From the NCBI RefSeq assembly GCF_034314165.1, contig NZ_JAVIWK010000001.1:5843001-5907000 (forward strand): 64,000 nucleotides of DNA, in the 5' to 3' direction. A program made the position numbers and the translations under genes. Below are positions 47,072 to 62,110 of the stretch, one piece after another. This stretch comes from Pseudomonas sp. Bout1. Its GTDB lineage: Bacteria > Pseudomonadota > Gammaproteobacteria > Pseudomonadales > Pseudomonadaceae. The notes below the pieces were generated by a model, which saw nothing but the letters and a program-made list of their open reading frames with translations, made no database searches and was not told the origin of the DNA. Within the stretch, counting starts at the first letter, position 1. Each line of letters starts with the position of its first letter.

Positions 47072-47938
47072 TTAATTCTTCGCGACAGCAGGTTGCGCTG
47101 CCGTGGGCGCCGCAGGGGCCCGCCAGCCGACGGCAAGGCCGTTGGCGTAACGCAGGTCGATGCTCGCAATGTTCGTAATCTGTTCTTTCAAGGTCTTTTC
47201 ATAGATGGCGATAAAACGGCGCATCTTTTCCACCAGGTTGCCGCGTCCCAGCAACAACTCGATGCCCGGGCCGGAACTGCCTGCGCCCGTGGTCAAAAAC
47301 CAGCTGCCCCGCTCGCGCAATTCCAGTCGCGCAATCGAGAAACCCAACGGCCGCAGCATCTGGCTCAACGCCTGGTACTGCTGCATCACTTGCTGTTGCG
47401 CCCGTTGCGGCCCGAACAACTGCGGCAAGTGCTCGTAGTTCGCCACTTCGCGGGGCGCAAACGCCTGGCCCTGGTTGTTCAGCAGCGCACCATCGCCCCA
47501 GCGGGCGACGGGCAGTTGCTCTTCCAGGCGGATCGTCACTTGATCCGGCCACACGCGACGTACTTCGGCGTGGGCAATCCATGGCATCTGTTCCAGCTCG
47601 GAGCGCATGCCTGCCAGGTCGATGGTGAAGAAGCTCGACGCCACAAACGGGGCGATTCGCTGCTGCACGGCTTGCTGGCTGATGTAGCTCAAGTCACCCT
47701 GCACGCTGATCTTGGTGATCGGCCGGTCGGCATACGGCAGCAGGCGCTGGGCGCCTTCATACGTACCGAACCCCAGGGCCACCAGGATCACCGGCCAGAA
47801 CAGCGCCTTGAGAAAACCAAAGTTGGCTTTCGGCATGCGCGCCGACATCGGCTCTTTAGCCACCATTCGGCTGGCACCACGCGGCACCGGCTTGCGGCCG
47901 GGAGCGGGTTGCTGATGACGAAGCGATGCGCCGTTCAT
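47072..47938 (-). CDS. ftsQ: Cell division protein FtsQ
   Basis: 288 residues. A cytoplasmic tail of about 40 residues, a single transmembrane helix (about 45-62), a POTRA domain ([14 protein letters not shown]) and the beta domain that binds FtsB/FtsL. It recruits late divisome proteins. 4 nt after ddlB. Confidence 0.96.
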   Translation of the reverse strand: MNGASLRHQQPAPGRKPVPRGASRMVAKEPMSARMPKANFGFLKALFWPVILVALGFGTYEGAQRLLPYADRPITKISVQGDLSYISQQAVQQRIAPFVASSFFTIDLAGMRSELEQMPWIAHAEVRRVWPDQVTIRLEEQLPVARWGDGALLNNQGQAFAPREVANYEHLPQLFGPQRAQQQVMQQYQALSQMLRPLGFSIARLELRERGSWFLTTGAGSSGPGIELLLGRGNLVEKMRRFIAIYEKTLKEQITNIASIDLRYANGLAVGWRAPAAPTAAQPAVAKN

Positions 47939-47942
47939 GGTC

Positions 47943-50333
<2,391 letters not shown>

Positions 50334-50341
<8 letters not shown>

Positions 50342-51404
50342 GGGCCACCTCCAGGCAGATATCGACCACGGTGCGGGTTGCGTCAGGTTTGGCCAGGCGG
50401 CTTGCGGTGCTCGCCATGCTGTTCAGTCGTTCCGGTTGCATCAAAACCTCGGTCAGGCGTGCGGCCAAATCGGCGGCGCCAGTCGTTCTTTGCGGCAGCA
50501 GGAAGGCAGCGCCCTCCCCGGCCAAATATTCGGCGTTGCGGGTCTGGTGATCGTCGATCGCGTGGGGCAAAGGCACCAGCAAGGACGGCAGACCGGCGGC
50601 GGCCAGTTCACTGACGGTCAACGCACCTGCGCGACAGACCACCAGGTCGGCCCAGCCATAGGCTTGGGCCATGTCTTTGATGAAGGGCTGCACATTCGCC
50701 TCCACACCCGCATCGCGGTAGCGCGTGGCGGTCACTTCATCGTGGTTCTTGCCGGCCTGATGGAAGATCTCCGGGCGCAGCTCCACGGGGAGTTGCGACA
50801 CCGCTTCAGGCAGCAATTTGTTCAACGGTTCGGCGCCCAGGCTTCCGCCCAGGATCAACAGGTGCGCCTTGCGACCGGCCAATGGCTGGCGGGCAATGCC
50901 CATGAACAGCTCGGTACGCACCGGGTTGCCGGTGGTGCGCAGTTTGTCTGCGGCGCCAAAGGTTTTCGGAAATGCCTCGCACACCCGGGCAGCCAAGGGC
51001 ACCAGCAAGCGGTTGGCGGTGCCGGCCACGGCGTTTTGCTCGTGGACGATCACCGGCACGCCGGCGAGTTTTGCCGCGACGCCGCCGGGGCCGGTCACGT
51101 AGCCACCAAAGCCCAGCACGCACACCGGCTTCACTTCTCGGATCACCTTGCGCGCTTGCCACACCGCCTTGAGCAACACGAACGGCGCCTTGAGCAGGGA
51201 CAATTTGCCCTTGCCACGCAAGCCGGTGACGTTGATCAAATGCAGTGGCAAGCCGGCATTCGGGACCAGGTCATTTTCAATGCCGCGAGGCGTGCCGAGC
51301 CAATGCACGGTGTAGCCACGGTTCTGGAATTCGCGGGCACAGGCCAGCGCCGGGAACACGTGCCCACCGGTGCCGCCTGCCATGATCAGCACGTTAGCGC
51401 CCAT
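50334..51404 (-). CDS. murG: Lipid II synthase MurG
   Basis: 356 residues. GT28 glycosyltransferase that adds GlcNAc to lipid I on the inner face of the membrane. The G-loop [11 protein letters not shown] lies at the N-terminus and the UDP-GlcNAc site ([24 protein letters not shown]) in the C-terminal domain. ATG 51404 ([11 protein letters not shown]) is chosen; it overlaps the ftsW end by 11 nt. Confidence 0.97.
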
Positions 51405-52617
51405 GGTTCGGCTCCTCGGCGAAGTCACTTTCGCTGAACTCCATCTCTTCGCTGCCCAGGTGGGTTCGACTCTCCCACTCGATGCGTAGCAATAACCCGA
51501 GACAGGCGCAGCAAATCACCAACGAACTGCCGCCGTAACTGAGGAACGGCAAGGTCAGGCCCTTGGTCGGCAGCAGGCCGACGTTCACCCCGATGTTGAT
51601 CAGGAACTGGCCGATCCACAGGAACGCCAGGCCGTACGCGACGTAGGCCGCAAAAAACTGTTTGGCTTTTTCGGCCCACAAGCCGATGTACATGGCCCGC
51701 ACACAGACGAACACGAACAGCGCGACGGTGCACAGCGAACCAACCACGCCCAGCTCTTCGGCAAGTACCGAGAACACGAAGTCGGTGTGCGCTTCCGGCA
51801 GGTAGAACTGCTTCTGCACACTGTTGCCCAGGCCCACGCCCAGCCACTCGCCGCGACCGAAGGCGATCAACGCCTGGGTCAACTGGTAGCCGGAACCGAA
51901 CTGATCGGACCACGGGTCGGTAAAGGTAATCAGACGAGCCATCCGGTAGGGTTGCGCCTGCACCAGAATCGTCACGGCGGCCACCGCCAGCACCACCATC
52001 AAGGTGAAACGGAACAGGCCCACGCCCCCGAGGAACAGCATCGCCGCCGCCGCCCCCATCATCACGACGGTGGCACCGAAGTCCGGCTCCATCAGCAACA
52101 GCCCGGCCATGGGCAACAGCACGATGAACGGCTTGAAGAAACCCATCCAGCTTTCGCGTACTTCTTTCTGGCGCCGCACCAGGTAACCGGCGAGGTAGAT
52201 CACCACGAACACCTTGGCGATTTCCGACGGCTGCACGTTGAACGCGCCGAAACCGATCCAGCGCATCGAACCGTTCACCTCACGCCCGATGCCGGGCAGG
52301 ATCACCATCACCAACAGGCCGAATGCGCCCACCAGCATCAGCCAGCCCAGGCGTTGCCAGGTGGCGATCGGGATCATCATGGTGACGATGCACGCGCCGA
52401 GGCCGATCACCAGGTACACCAGGTGGCGGATCATCATGTAAAGGGTGTTGCCCGATTGCACCGCAGCCACTTCCGAGGACGCCGAGGTGATCATCACCAG
52501 GCCCAGGCCCAGCAGCGCGAGGCAACCGGCGAGCATCGGGAAATCCAGGTCGATACCGCGCCCGGTAATGAGCGGCGACGGGTACGGCTTGATGATGTTC
52601 CGAAAATTGATACTCAT
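51394..52617 (-). CDS. ftsW: Peptidoglycan glycosyltransferase FtsW (SEDS)
   Basis: 407 residues with about ten membrane helices. SEDS-family septal polymerase partnered with FtsI. Conserved features include the extracellular loop with the WSDQFGSGYQLTQALIAFGRG segment and the final PTKGLTLPFLSYGGSS motif. Its start overlaps murD by 4 nt. Confidence 0.97.
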   Translation of the reverse strand: MSINFRNIIKPYPSPLITGRGIDLDFPMLAGCLALLGLGLVMITSASSEVAAVQSGNTLYMMIRHLVYLVIGLGACIVTMMIPIATWQRLGWLMLVGAFGLLVMVILPGIGREVNGSMRWIGFGAFNVQPSEIAKVFVVIYLAGYLVRRQKEVRESWMGFFKPFIVLLPMAGLLLMEPDFGATVVMMGAAAAMLFLGGVGLFRFTLMVVLAVAAVTILVQAQPYRMARLITFTDPWSDQFGSGYQLTQALIAFGRGEWLGVGLGNSVQKQFYLPEAHTDFVFSVLAEELGVVGSLCTVALFVFVCVRAMYIGLWAEKAKQFFAAYVAYGLAFLWIGQFLINIGVNVGLLPTKGLTLPFLSYGGSSLVICCACLGLLLRIEWESRTHLGSEEMEFSESDFAEEPNHGR

Positions 52618-53960
52618 GCCAAGGCCTCCACGGCGCGGGCGAACAGCTGGCCGCGCTCTTCGTAGTTCTTGAACATGTCGAAACTGGCACAGGCGGGCGA
52701 CAGCAGCACCACGTCACCCGGCTGGGCTAGGGCTTTGGACTGGGCGATGGCGTCGTCCAGCGATTGCGCACGCACCTGCGGTACGGCGTCGCCCAGGGCA
52801 TCGGCGATCAGCCCGGAATCACGGCCCATCAACACCACGGCGCGGCAGTTGGCAGCGACCGGGCCTTTAAGGTCCTTGAAGTCGGCGCCCTTGCCGTCGC
52901 CACCGGCGATCAGCACGACCTTGCCTTGAATGTCGGCCCCCAAACCTTCGATGGCAGCGAGCGCCGCACCGACGTTGGTGGCCTTGGAATCGTTGTAATA
53001 GCCGACGCCGTCGAGGTCGCGAACCCACTGGCAGCGATGCTCAAGCCCGGCAAAGGTGCGCAGGGCCGACAGCATGGCGTCGAACGGCAAACCGACCGCA
53101 TGGCCAAGCGCCAATGCAGCCAGGGCGTTGGCCTGGTTATGGGCGCCACGGATTTTCAGTTCGCGCACCGGCATCAGGTTCTGGAATTCGAAGGCCAGGT
53201 ATTTCTCGCCGTTCTCTTCCCGAAGGCCGAAGGCCTTGAAGTCAGGTTTGTTGAGGCCGAAGGTCCAGCACGGCAAACCTTCGCCGATCAATGGACGGCT
53301 CAGGGCATCCTGACGGTTGACCACCACTTGCCGCGCACCACGGAAGATCCGGTGCTTGGCCAGGTGATACGCCGGCAGGCCGCTGTAGCGGTCCATATGG
53401 TCTTCGCTGACGTTCAGCACGGTGGCCACTTCAGCGTTGAGCTGGTCGGTGGTTTCCAGCTGGAAGCTTGACAGTTCCATCACGTACAGCTCGATATCGT
53501 CGCGGAGCAAGTCCAGCGCCGGAGTGCCGAGGTTGCCGCCCACCGCCACACGCTTGCCGGCCGCAGCCGCCATTTCGCCCACCAGGGTGGTCACGGTGCT
53601 TTTTGCGTTGGAGCCGCTGATGGCCACAATCGGCGCCTTCGCGTTACGCGCGAACAGCTCGATGTCGCCGGACAACTTCACACCACGGGCCGCAGCCGCT
53701 TGCAGCGCCGGAGTCGCGAGCGCTAAACCCGGGCTCACGTAGAGCTCGTCGGCACGGCACAGAAACTCGACATCCAGCTCGCCACAACGCACTTCCACGT
53801 GCGGGTAGTCACGGCGCAGCGTGACCAGCTCCGGTGGATTTCCCCGCGTGTCGGCCACGGCAAACGACGTGCCCCGGTTCGCCAGGAAGCGAACCAGGGA
53901 CATGCCGCTCTTGCCGAGGCCGACAACGATGCGGAAGTGGTCTGAAGCGATCAGGGACAC
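52614..53960 (-). CDS. murD: UDP-N-acetylmuramoyl-L-alanine--D-glutamate ligase MurD
   Basis: 448 residues. N-terminal Rossmann domain (IVVGLGKSGMS), Mur ligase P-loop GSNAKSTVTTL and the C-terminal domain with SPACASFDMF. The P-loop has alanine where many species have glycine (GSNGKST), a change I regard as normal for Pseudomonas. Six nt after mraY. Confidence 0.97.
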   Translation of the reverse strand: MSLIASDHFRIVVGLGKSGMSLVRFLANRGTSFAVADTRGNPPELVTLRRDYPHVEVRCGELDVEFLCRADELYVSPGLALATPALQAAAARGVKLSGDIELFARNAKAPIVAISGSNAKSTVTTLVGEMAAAAGKRVAVGGNLGTPALDLLRDDIELYVMELSSFQLETTDQLNAEVATVLNVSEDHMDRYSGLPAYHLAKHRIFRGARQVVVNRQDALSRPLIGEGLPCWTFGLNKPDFKAFGLREENGEKYLAFEFQNLMPVRELKIRGAHNQANALAALALGHAVGLPFDAMLSALRTFAGLEHRCQWVRDLDGVGYYNDSKATNVGAALAAIEGLGADIQGKVVLIAGGDGKGADFKDLKGPVAANCRAVVLMGRDSGLIADALGDAVPQVRAQSLDDAIAQSKALAQPGDVVLLSPACASFDMFKNYEERGQLFARAVEALA

Positions 53961-53966
53961 TCGTTT

Positions 53967-55049
53967 CTACCTCAGTTTCAGGGTGGCAAGGCCGACCAGC
54001 ACCAGAATCACGGTGATAATCCAGAAACGGACAATCACCCGCGGCTCAGGCCAGCCCTTGAGTTCAAAGTGGTGGTGAATCGGCGCCATGCGAAACACCC
54101 GGCGCCCGGTCAATTTGAAGGAGGCAACCTGAATCACCACCGACAGGGTTTCCATCACGAACACACCGCCCATGATGAACAAAACGATTTCCTGGCGGAC
54201 GATCACCGCGATGGTGCCCAGCGCCGCGCCCAGCGCCAGTGCGCCGACGTCGCCCATGAAGACTTGCGCCGGGTAGGTGTTGAACCACAGGAAGCCCAGG
54301 CCGGCCCCGATCAAGGCGCCGCAAAACACAATCAATTCACCCGCGCCCGGTACATATGGGATCAACAGGTATTCAGCGAATTTCACGTTACCCGACAGGT
54401 AGCAGAAGATGCCGAGCGCGCCGCCCACCATCACCGTTGGCATGATCGCCAGGCCGTCGAGGCCGTCGGTCAGGTTGACCGCGTTGCTGGAGCCCACGAT
54501 CACAAAGTAGGTGAGTACCACGAAGCCAACGCCCAACGGGATGCTGGCGTCCTTGAGCATCGGGATGATCAGGGTGGTCTCGACCGCGCTTGGCGCAGTC
54601 GTATAAAGAAAGATCGCCGCCGCCAGGCCAAACACCGATTGCCAGAAATACTTCCAGCGGCTTGGCAGCCCCTTGGAGTTCTTCTCGATCACCTTGCGGT
54701 AGTCATCCACCCAGCCGATGGCGCCGAACAGCAGGGTCACCAGCAGCACGGTCCAAACGTAGCGGTTATGCAGGTCAGCCCACAACAGCGTGCTGATGCC
54801 GATGGACGACAGGATCAACGCACCGCCCATGGTCGGGGTGCCGGACTTGGAGAGGTGCGACTGCGGGCCGTCGTTGCGCACGGATTGGCCGATCTGCAGG
54901 TTTTGCAGGGTGCGGATCATCCATGGCCCGAGGAACAGCGACAATGACAGCGCGGTCAGCACACCCAGGATCCCGCGCAGGGTCAGGTACTGAAAGACCG
55001 CGAAGCCTTTGTGGAACTGTTGCAGATACTCAGCCAGCAGCAGCAGCAT
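53967..55049 (-). CDS. mraY: Phospho-N-acetylmuramoyl-pentapeptide transferase MraY
   Basis: 360 residues with ten membrane helices. It makes lipid I from UDP-MurNAc-pentapeptide and undecaprenyl phosphate. The catalytic motifs are GWVDDYRKV (DD), NLTDGLDGL and the HHHFE segment near the C-terminus. ATG 55049 (MLLLLAEYL) shares one base with the murF stop. Confidence 0.97.
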   Translation of the reverse strand: MLLLLAEYLQQFHKGFAVFQYLTLRGILGVLTALSLSLFLGPWMIRTLQNLQIGQSVRNDGPQSHLSKSGTPTMGGALILSSIGISTLLWADLHNRYVWTVLLVTLLFGAIGWVDDYRKVIEKNSKGLPSRWKYFWQSVFGLAAAIFLYTTAPSAVETTLIIPMLKDASIPLGVGFVVLTYFVIVGSSNAVNLTDGLDGLAIMPTVMVGGALGIFCYLSGNVKFAEYLLIPYVPGAGELIVFCGALIGAGLGFLWFNTYPAQVFMGDVGALALGAALGTIAVIVRQEIVLFIMGGVFVMETLSVVIQVASFKLTGRRVFRMAPIHHHFELKGWPEPRVIVRFWIITVILVLVGLATLKLR

Positions 55050-56419
55050 TAATGTTTCTCCGTACTTGAGCCACACAAGGCCGCGACGACGTTTTCCATC
55101 ACCGCGCTGCGCGATCCCTTGATCAAAATAGTGGTGTGTTTGTCTTGTTCAGCCGCGTTCAGCGCATGGATCAGCTCGGCCTGGCTGGCGAAATGCCTGG
55201 CGCCCGGCCCAAAGGTGTTTATGGCATGGCGCATGTCCGGCCCAACGCCGTATAAAGCGTCGACCTTGCCAGCGGCATACGCGCCGACTTCACGGTGAGA
55301 CTGTTCGGCCCACTCGCCCAGTTCGGCCATATCACCCAGCACCAGCACCTTGCGACCGGCGAAACCGGTCAACAGGTCGATCGCGGCGCAGATCGAGGAC
55401 TGGTTGGCGTTGTAAGTGTCATCGATCACACGCATGCCGTTGCTCGCCAGTTGCGCGGCGGTGCGGCCCTTGACCGGTTGCACGGCGCCAAGGCCGGTGG
55501 CGATGCCAAACAACGACACGCCCAGCGCATGGGCGGCAGCGGCGGCGGCCAGGGCGTTGGCAACGTTGTGGTTGCCCAGCAGGTTCAGTTGTACGTGCTC
55601 CTCACCTTGCGGTGTGTGCAGGGTGAAGGCCGGGCAGCCACGGGCGTCGACCGTGATAGTCGAGGCATGGAAATCGGCAGCGGCGTTGTGCACCGCGAAG
55701 CTCAAGACCTTGCGACCGGCGGCACGTACGCGCCAGGTTTCGAAGGCTTTGTCGTCAAGGTTCAGCACCGCAGTCCCGGAGGCGTCCAGGCCTTCAAGGA
55801 TTTCGCCCTTGGCTTCGACGATCTTTTCAGGGCCGCCAAACTCGCCGACGTGGGCGGTACCGGCGTTGTTGATCACCGCGACGTGAGGCTTGGTCATGGC
55901 GACGGTGTAGGCGATTTCGCCGATGCGCGAAGCACCCAACTCGATAACAGCCGCCGTGTGTTCCGGGGCCAGTTCGAGCAAAGTCAGCGGAGCGCCGAAG
56001 TCATTGTTCAGGTTACCGCGAGTCGCCAGCACCGGGCCGCGCGTGCGCAGGATGCCAGCCAGCAATTCCTTGACCGTGGTTTTGCCGCTGGAGCCGGTGA
56101 TAGCCGCAACGGGCTGGGTGAAGGCCGCACGGTTCAGCGCGCCCAGTTGGCCGAGGGCCAGGCGGGTGTCGGCTACCTGCAACTGCGGCAGCGGCGAGTC
56201 AGCGACTTCGCGCTGCACCAACGCACCCACAGCGCCTTTGGCGGCGACGTCGTTCAGGTAGTCATGGCCATCAAACGATGGGCCAGCCAAGGCGACAAAC
56301 AGTTGCCCAGGCGTGATCGTCCGGCTGTCGATGCTCACGCCGTCAAAGCTGCAATCAGCCGACAAGACGCGGGCCGACAGCACTTGAGTGAGCTCGCTGA
56401 ATTTGAGCGCTTTAAGCAT
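55049..56419 (-). CDS. murF: UDP-MurNAc-tripeptide--D-Ala-D-Ala ligase MurF
   Basis: 456 residues. The Mur ligase P-loop is [12 protein letters not shown] (about 108-119), with the [10 protein letters not shown] and GDMAELG segments typical of MurF. It completes the UDP-MurNAc-pentapeptide. It overlaps murE by 8 nt. Confidence 0.97.
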   Translation of the reverse strand: MLKALKFSELTQVLSARVLSADCSFDGVSIDSRTITPGQLFVALAGPSFDGHDYLNDVAAKGAVGALVQREVADSPLPQLQVADTRLALGQLGALNRAAFTQPVAAITGSSGKTTVKELLAGILRTRGPVLATRGNLNNDFGAPLTLLELAPEHTAAVIELGASRIGEIAYTVAMTKPHVAVINNAGTAHVGEFGGPEKIVEAKGEILEGLDASGTAVLNLDDKAFETWRVRAAGRKVLSFAVHNAAADFHASTITVDARGCPAFTLHTPQGEEHVQLNLLGNHNVANALAAAAAAHALGVSLFGIATGLGAVQPVKGRTAAQLASNGMRVIDDTYNANQSSICAAIDLLTGFAGRKVLVLGDMAELGEWAEQSHREVGAYAAGKVDALYGVGPDMRHAINTFGPGARHFASQAELIHALNAAEQDKHTTILIKGSRSAVMENVVAALCGSSTEKH

Positions 56420-57874
56420 GGGCCACCTCCCACGCGGTCAAGGCGTGATCGGCCTCGACCAGATCGGAGAAAGCGTGGCGTTCGCCGTTGATTTCCTGGT
56501 AGTCCTCGTGGCCTTTACCGGCCAGCACTACCACGTCGTCAGCACTCGCGCTGGCGATCAGTTGGGCGATGGCTGCTCCGCGACCGGCAACAAAAGTGAC
56601 CTTGGACGCATCGTTAAAGCCGACACGAATGTCATCGAAAATCTGGCTTGGGTCTTCGCTGCGCGGGTTGTCGTCCGTGACCAGCACACCGTCGGCCAGG
56701 CGCTCGACGATTTCAGCCATCAGCGGGCGCTTGCCGCGATCGCGGTCACCGCCACAGCCGAACAGGCACAGCAACTTGCCCTTGGCGTGGGGACGCAGGG
56801 CCAGCAGGACTTTTTCCAGAGCATCCGGCGTGTGGGCGTAATCGACCACCACCAGCGGCTGGGTACCGCCGCCAAGGCGCTGCATGCGACCGGCCGGGCC
56901 TTCGAGCTTCGGCAACACCCGCAGGATTTCGTCGAGGGCGTAATCCAGGCCGAGCAACGCGCCGATGGCGGCCAATACGTTGCTCAGGTTGAAACGCCCG
57001 AGCAAGGTGCTGCGCAAATGGTGCTCGCCCTGCGGCGTGACCAGGGTGGCGCGCACGCCTTCGTCATCAAAGGTGGCTTCGCGGCAATACAGGTAGGCGC
57101 TGGAATCTTCCAGGCTGTAGCTGATCAGGCGACCATCACCTTTCGCAGCGGCCAACTGGCGACCGAATTCATCGTCCAGGTTGACCACTCGGCACTTCAG
57201 GTCATTCCAGGCAAACAGCCGGGCCTTGGTGGCGGCGTACGCCTCCATGGTGCCGTGGTAATCCAGGTGATCGCGGGACAGGTTGGTCATCACCGCCACG
57301 TCGAATGCCAAGGCGGTAACGCGGCCCTGGTCCAGACCGTGGGAGGAGACTTCCATGGCAACCGCCTTGGCACCGGCCTTTTTCAGGTCGGCCAGGGTCG
57401 CCTGCACGGCAATCGGGTTCGGCGTGGTGTGCAGGCCGCTTTGCAGCGCGCCGTAGAAACCGGTGCCCAGGGTGCCGACGATGCCGCAGTGCTGGCCCAG
57501 CAGGTCGAGTGCCTGGGCGACCAGTTGGGTCACGCTGGTCTTGCCGTTGGTGCCGGTCACGCCCACCAGGTTCAGGTGACGGCTCGGGTCGCCATAAAAG
57601 CGCCCGGCGATGTCGGAGAGTTGCGCCGCCAGGCCCTTGACCGGAATCAACGGCACGTCGGTGATCGGCAGCACGGTGGCGCCTTCCACTTCATAGGCCA
57701 CTGCCGCGGCGCCGCGCTTCAATGCGTCGGCGATATGGTCGCGCCCGTCGAACTTGCCACCCGGCACCGCCAGGAACAGGTCACCGGCACGCACATTACG
57801 GCTGTCGAGGGTCAACTCGCGAATCAGCAGATCGCGGCCAGCGTGGGCAAAAATCTTGTTCAGGCTAAGAGACA

Positions 57875-57875
<1 letters not shown>
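56412..57875 (-). CDS. murE: UDP-MurNAc-L-Ala-D-Glu--meso-DAP ligase MurE
   Basis: 487 residues. P-loop GTNGKTSVTQL, and the DNPR motif (DDNPRSEDP) that selects meso-diaminopimelate over lysine. It adds the third residue of the stem peptide. It shares one base with the ftsI stop region. Confidence 0.97.
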
Positions 57876-59906
<2,031 letters not shown>

Positions 59907-59910
<4 letters not shown>

Positions 59911-60854
59911 CGCAACTTCTCCGCAACGCGCATGACAGCGCTACGGGAACGTGGGTTGGCCTTGAGTTCGGCTTCGGAAGCGAACTGCGCTTTGCCATGG
60001 ATTTTGATTTTCGGCACAAAGGCTTCGTAACGTACCGGCAGGTTGCGCGGCAGGTTGTCGGATTCGCCCTTGACCAGACGACGCATGAACAATTTGACGA
60101 TGCGGTCTTCCAGGGAGTGGAAGCTGATCACCACCAGGCGACCGCCCACTTCCAGCGCTTCCAGAGCGGCTTCGAGGCCGGCTTCCAGATCGCCCAATTC
60201 GTTGTTGACGTGAATGCGCAGGCCCTGGAACGCACGGGTAGCCGGATTCTTGCCCTTTTCCCACGCAGGGTTGGCGACTTTCAGCACTTCAGCCAAGTCA
60301 GCGGTGCGTTCAAACGGCTGGATTTCCCGGCGCTCGACCACGGCGCGCGCCATACGGCCGGCGAAGCGTTCTTCGCCGTATTCCTTGAACACACGGGTGA
60401 TTTCTTCGTGGGGTGCGGTGGCGATGAACTGCGCGGCGCTGACGCCGCGGCTTGGGTCCATGCGCATGTCCAGCGGGCCGTCGTTCATGAAACTGAAGCC
60501 GCGCTCCGGGTCGTCCAGCTGCGGCGAAGACACGCCCAGGTCCAGCAGGACCCCGGCCACCTTGCCCGCCATGCCGCGTTCGGCGACTTCCGCGCCGAGC
60601 TCGGCAAAGCTGCGCTGCACAACGACAAAGCGGCCGTCTTCGGCCGCTAGCGCTTGCCCGGTGGCAATCGCTTGAGGGTCTTTGTCGAACCCGAGGAGCT
60701 TACCGTCCGAACCAAGCTGGCTGAGGATCAGCCGACTGTGCCCGCCCCTGCCGAAGGTGCCATCCAAATAGCAGCCATCCGCGCGTACGGCGAGAGCCTC
60801 AACGGCTTCGTCAAGCAGTACGGTGATGTGGTTAAAGCCGCTATCAATAGTCAC
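59907..60854 (-). CDS. rsmH: 16S rRNA (cytosine(1402)-N4)-methyltransferase RsmH
   Basis: 315 residues. The SAM-binding motif is [12 protein letters not shown] (about 30-41), with [10 protein letters not shown] before it and an inserted helical domain. It methylates C1402 of 16S rRNA together with RsmI, whose gene lies nearby at 62111. It overlaps mraZ by 4 nt. Confidence 0.97.
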
Positions 60855-61306
60855 AGGATCAAATCACGCAGTTCATCAGGCATGGCGCCCGGTTGTTGAA
60901 TAGCAGCCAGGTCAGCTGCAGAAACAGCATCCCAGGCATCTTCGTCCCACAATTGGAACTTGTTCAGTTGGCCTACCAGCATTGCGCGCTTGTCGAGCTT
61001 GGCGTATTCGCGCAGACGCGGCGGAACCAGGAAACGACCACTGCCATCGAGTTCGAGGTCGACGGCATTACCAATCAGCAAACGCTGCAGGCGGCGGTTT
61101 TCTTCACGCAGTGAAGGCAGCGCGCGCAACTTGGTTTCAATCAGTTCCCACTCGTCGAGCGGGTAAACACATAAACAAGGGTCAACGGCATCGATGGTGA
61201 TGATTAACTGTCCGGAACTTCGCGAAATGAGCTCGTCACGATACCGGCTCGGCATGGCGAGACGGCCTTTTGCATCGAGACTGATAGCGTTAGCTCCGCG
61301 AAACAC
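60851..61306 (-). CDS. mraZ: Transcriptional regulator MraZ
   Basis: 151 residues made of two AbrB/SpoVT-like half domains, each with a DxxGR core: [16 protein letters not shown] and [16 protein letters not shown]. MraZ binds phased repeats upstream of its own gene and represses the dcw cluster. Such repeats are present at 61349-61375. First gene of the cluster. Confidence 0.97.
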   Translation of the reverse strand: MFRGANAISLDAKGRLAMPSRYRDELISRSSGQLIITIDAVDPCLCVYPLDEWELIETKLRALPSLREENRRLQRLLIGNAVDLELDGSGRFLVPPRLREYAKLDKRAMLVGQLNKFQLWDEDAWDAVSAADLAAIQQPGAMPDELRDLIL

Positions 61307-61348
61307 AGATGCGTTTCTCCAAATTTTAGCGTTTTACGTTCAAAAAAC

Positions 61349-61375
61349 CCACTTTGTGCCACTTTCCGCCACTTG
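61349..61375 (-). promoter_or_regulatory. MraZ operator: three phased boxes
   Basis: On the minus strand AAGTGG occurs three times at exact 10-bp spacing (plus-strand CCACTT at 61349, 61359 and 61369), just downstream of a good promoter. MraZ family proteins bind tandem GTGG/TGGG-type boxes with 10-bp phase in other bacteria, so this is the expected autoregulatory site. Confidence 0.75.
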
Positions 61376-61380
61376 CGCAC

Positions 61381-61410
61381 ACTATAGGAATGCGCCCACC
61401 ACACCGTCAA
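61381..61410 (-). promoter_or_regulatory. Sigma70-like promoter of the dcw cluster
   Basis: The minus strand has TTGACG (61405-61410) and TATAGT (61381-61386) with an 18-bp spacer, directed at mraZ. Transcription would start about 65-70 nt upstream of the mraZ ATG, next to or within the MraZ boxes, which suits repression. Confidence 0.7.
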
Positions 61411-61659
61411 GGCGCGGATTCAAGGAAAAGCCTTACAGAACGGAGATTTAGGAGAGTAAAGGGAGGAGAAACGAGAGTTCGACGGCGATTTTGACTCAAC
61501 AACGCCAAATAGCTCAAAGAGCTGGGGCTTAAAGTTAAAGTGATTTATTAAGAGTAAGATTTTTTCGGTATTACGAAGACGCATCTGCTAATGATTCTGC
61601 AGGGAGGGATTCTCGCGTTACTACCAGGTTCCTGCCCGAGATTCGGACAGGAGGAAAAA

Positions 61660-62015
61660 AGGTGGAGAGTCGATCTGTAAGCCGGGTTCTGTCTTGAACA
61701 GTCATTCGTCTACGATGGCCATCACTGGACATCTTTAGCAACCTACCCGGTCCCAGCGCGGGCCACGCCTTGGGACCCTATTTGGTCTTGCTCCAAGTGG
61801 GGTTTACCTAGCCACGAACTGTTGCCAGTCGTGCGGTGCGCTCTTACCGCACCTTTTCACCCTTACCGGTACCGAAGTACTTAGGCGGTTATTTTCTGTG
61901 GCACTTTCCGTAGGCTCACGCCTCCCAGGCATTACCTGGCACTTCGCCCTATGGAGCCCGGACTTTCCTCCCCCCCCTAATTTTCATAGAGGGCAGCGAC
62001 TGTCCAATCGACTCT
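61660..62015 (-). ncRNA. rnpB: RNase P RNA (class A)
   Basis: About 356 nt. The 5' end AGAGTCGATTGGACAGTCGC and the 3' part GACTGTTCAAGACAGAACCC...ATCGACTCTCCACC pair as helix P1. Conserved core segments are present: GAGGAAAGTCCGGGCTCCAT (P4 5' strand region), CACAGAAAATAACCGCC, GGTAAGGGTGAAAAGGTGCG and GGTAAACCCC. The RNA is the catalytic part of the tRNA 5'-processing enzyme. The P1 stem is followed by a T run that likely ends transcription. It contains an unusual run of eight G near the 5' end. Confidence 0.97.
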
Positions 62016-62025
62016 CCGCCGCGCA

Positions 62026-62053
62026 GGTTAACGGCACGGAGGCGTTAGAACAA
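62026..62053 (-). promoter_or_regulatory. Probable rnpB promoter
   Basis: The minus strand has TTGTTC (62048-62053) and TTAACC (62026-62031), 16 bp apart, with the -10 ending about 10 nt before the RNA 5' end. The hexamers are imperfect, so the assignment relies on position. Confidence 0.4.
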
Positions 62054-62110
62054 GTATTAAAAGACACTAATGCCATCATGTTCAGACGGAGTGCAGGTTG
62101 GAACCCGGAA

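Larger units (their letters stand above)
61307..61659. other. Non-coding region between mraZ and rnpB
   Basis: The part next to mraZ (61307-61410) holds the dcw promoter and MraZ boxes. The rest (61411-61659) is less GC-rich and has no open frame with pseudomonad codon bias. Only a 10-bp hairpin at 61630-61653, directly after rnpB, stands out. Confidence 0.6.

Noticed and set aside
61630..61653. Hairpin downstream of rnpB as its terminator
   Set aside because: On the rnpB strand no T run follows it. The T run lies before it, directly after the P1 stem, which is the better termination site.
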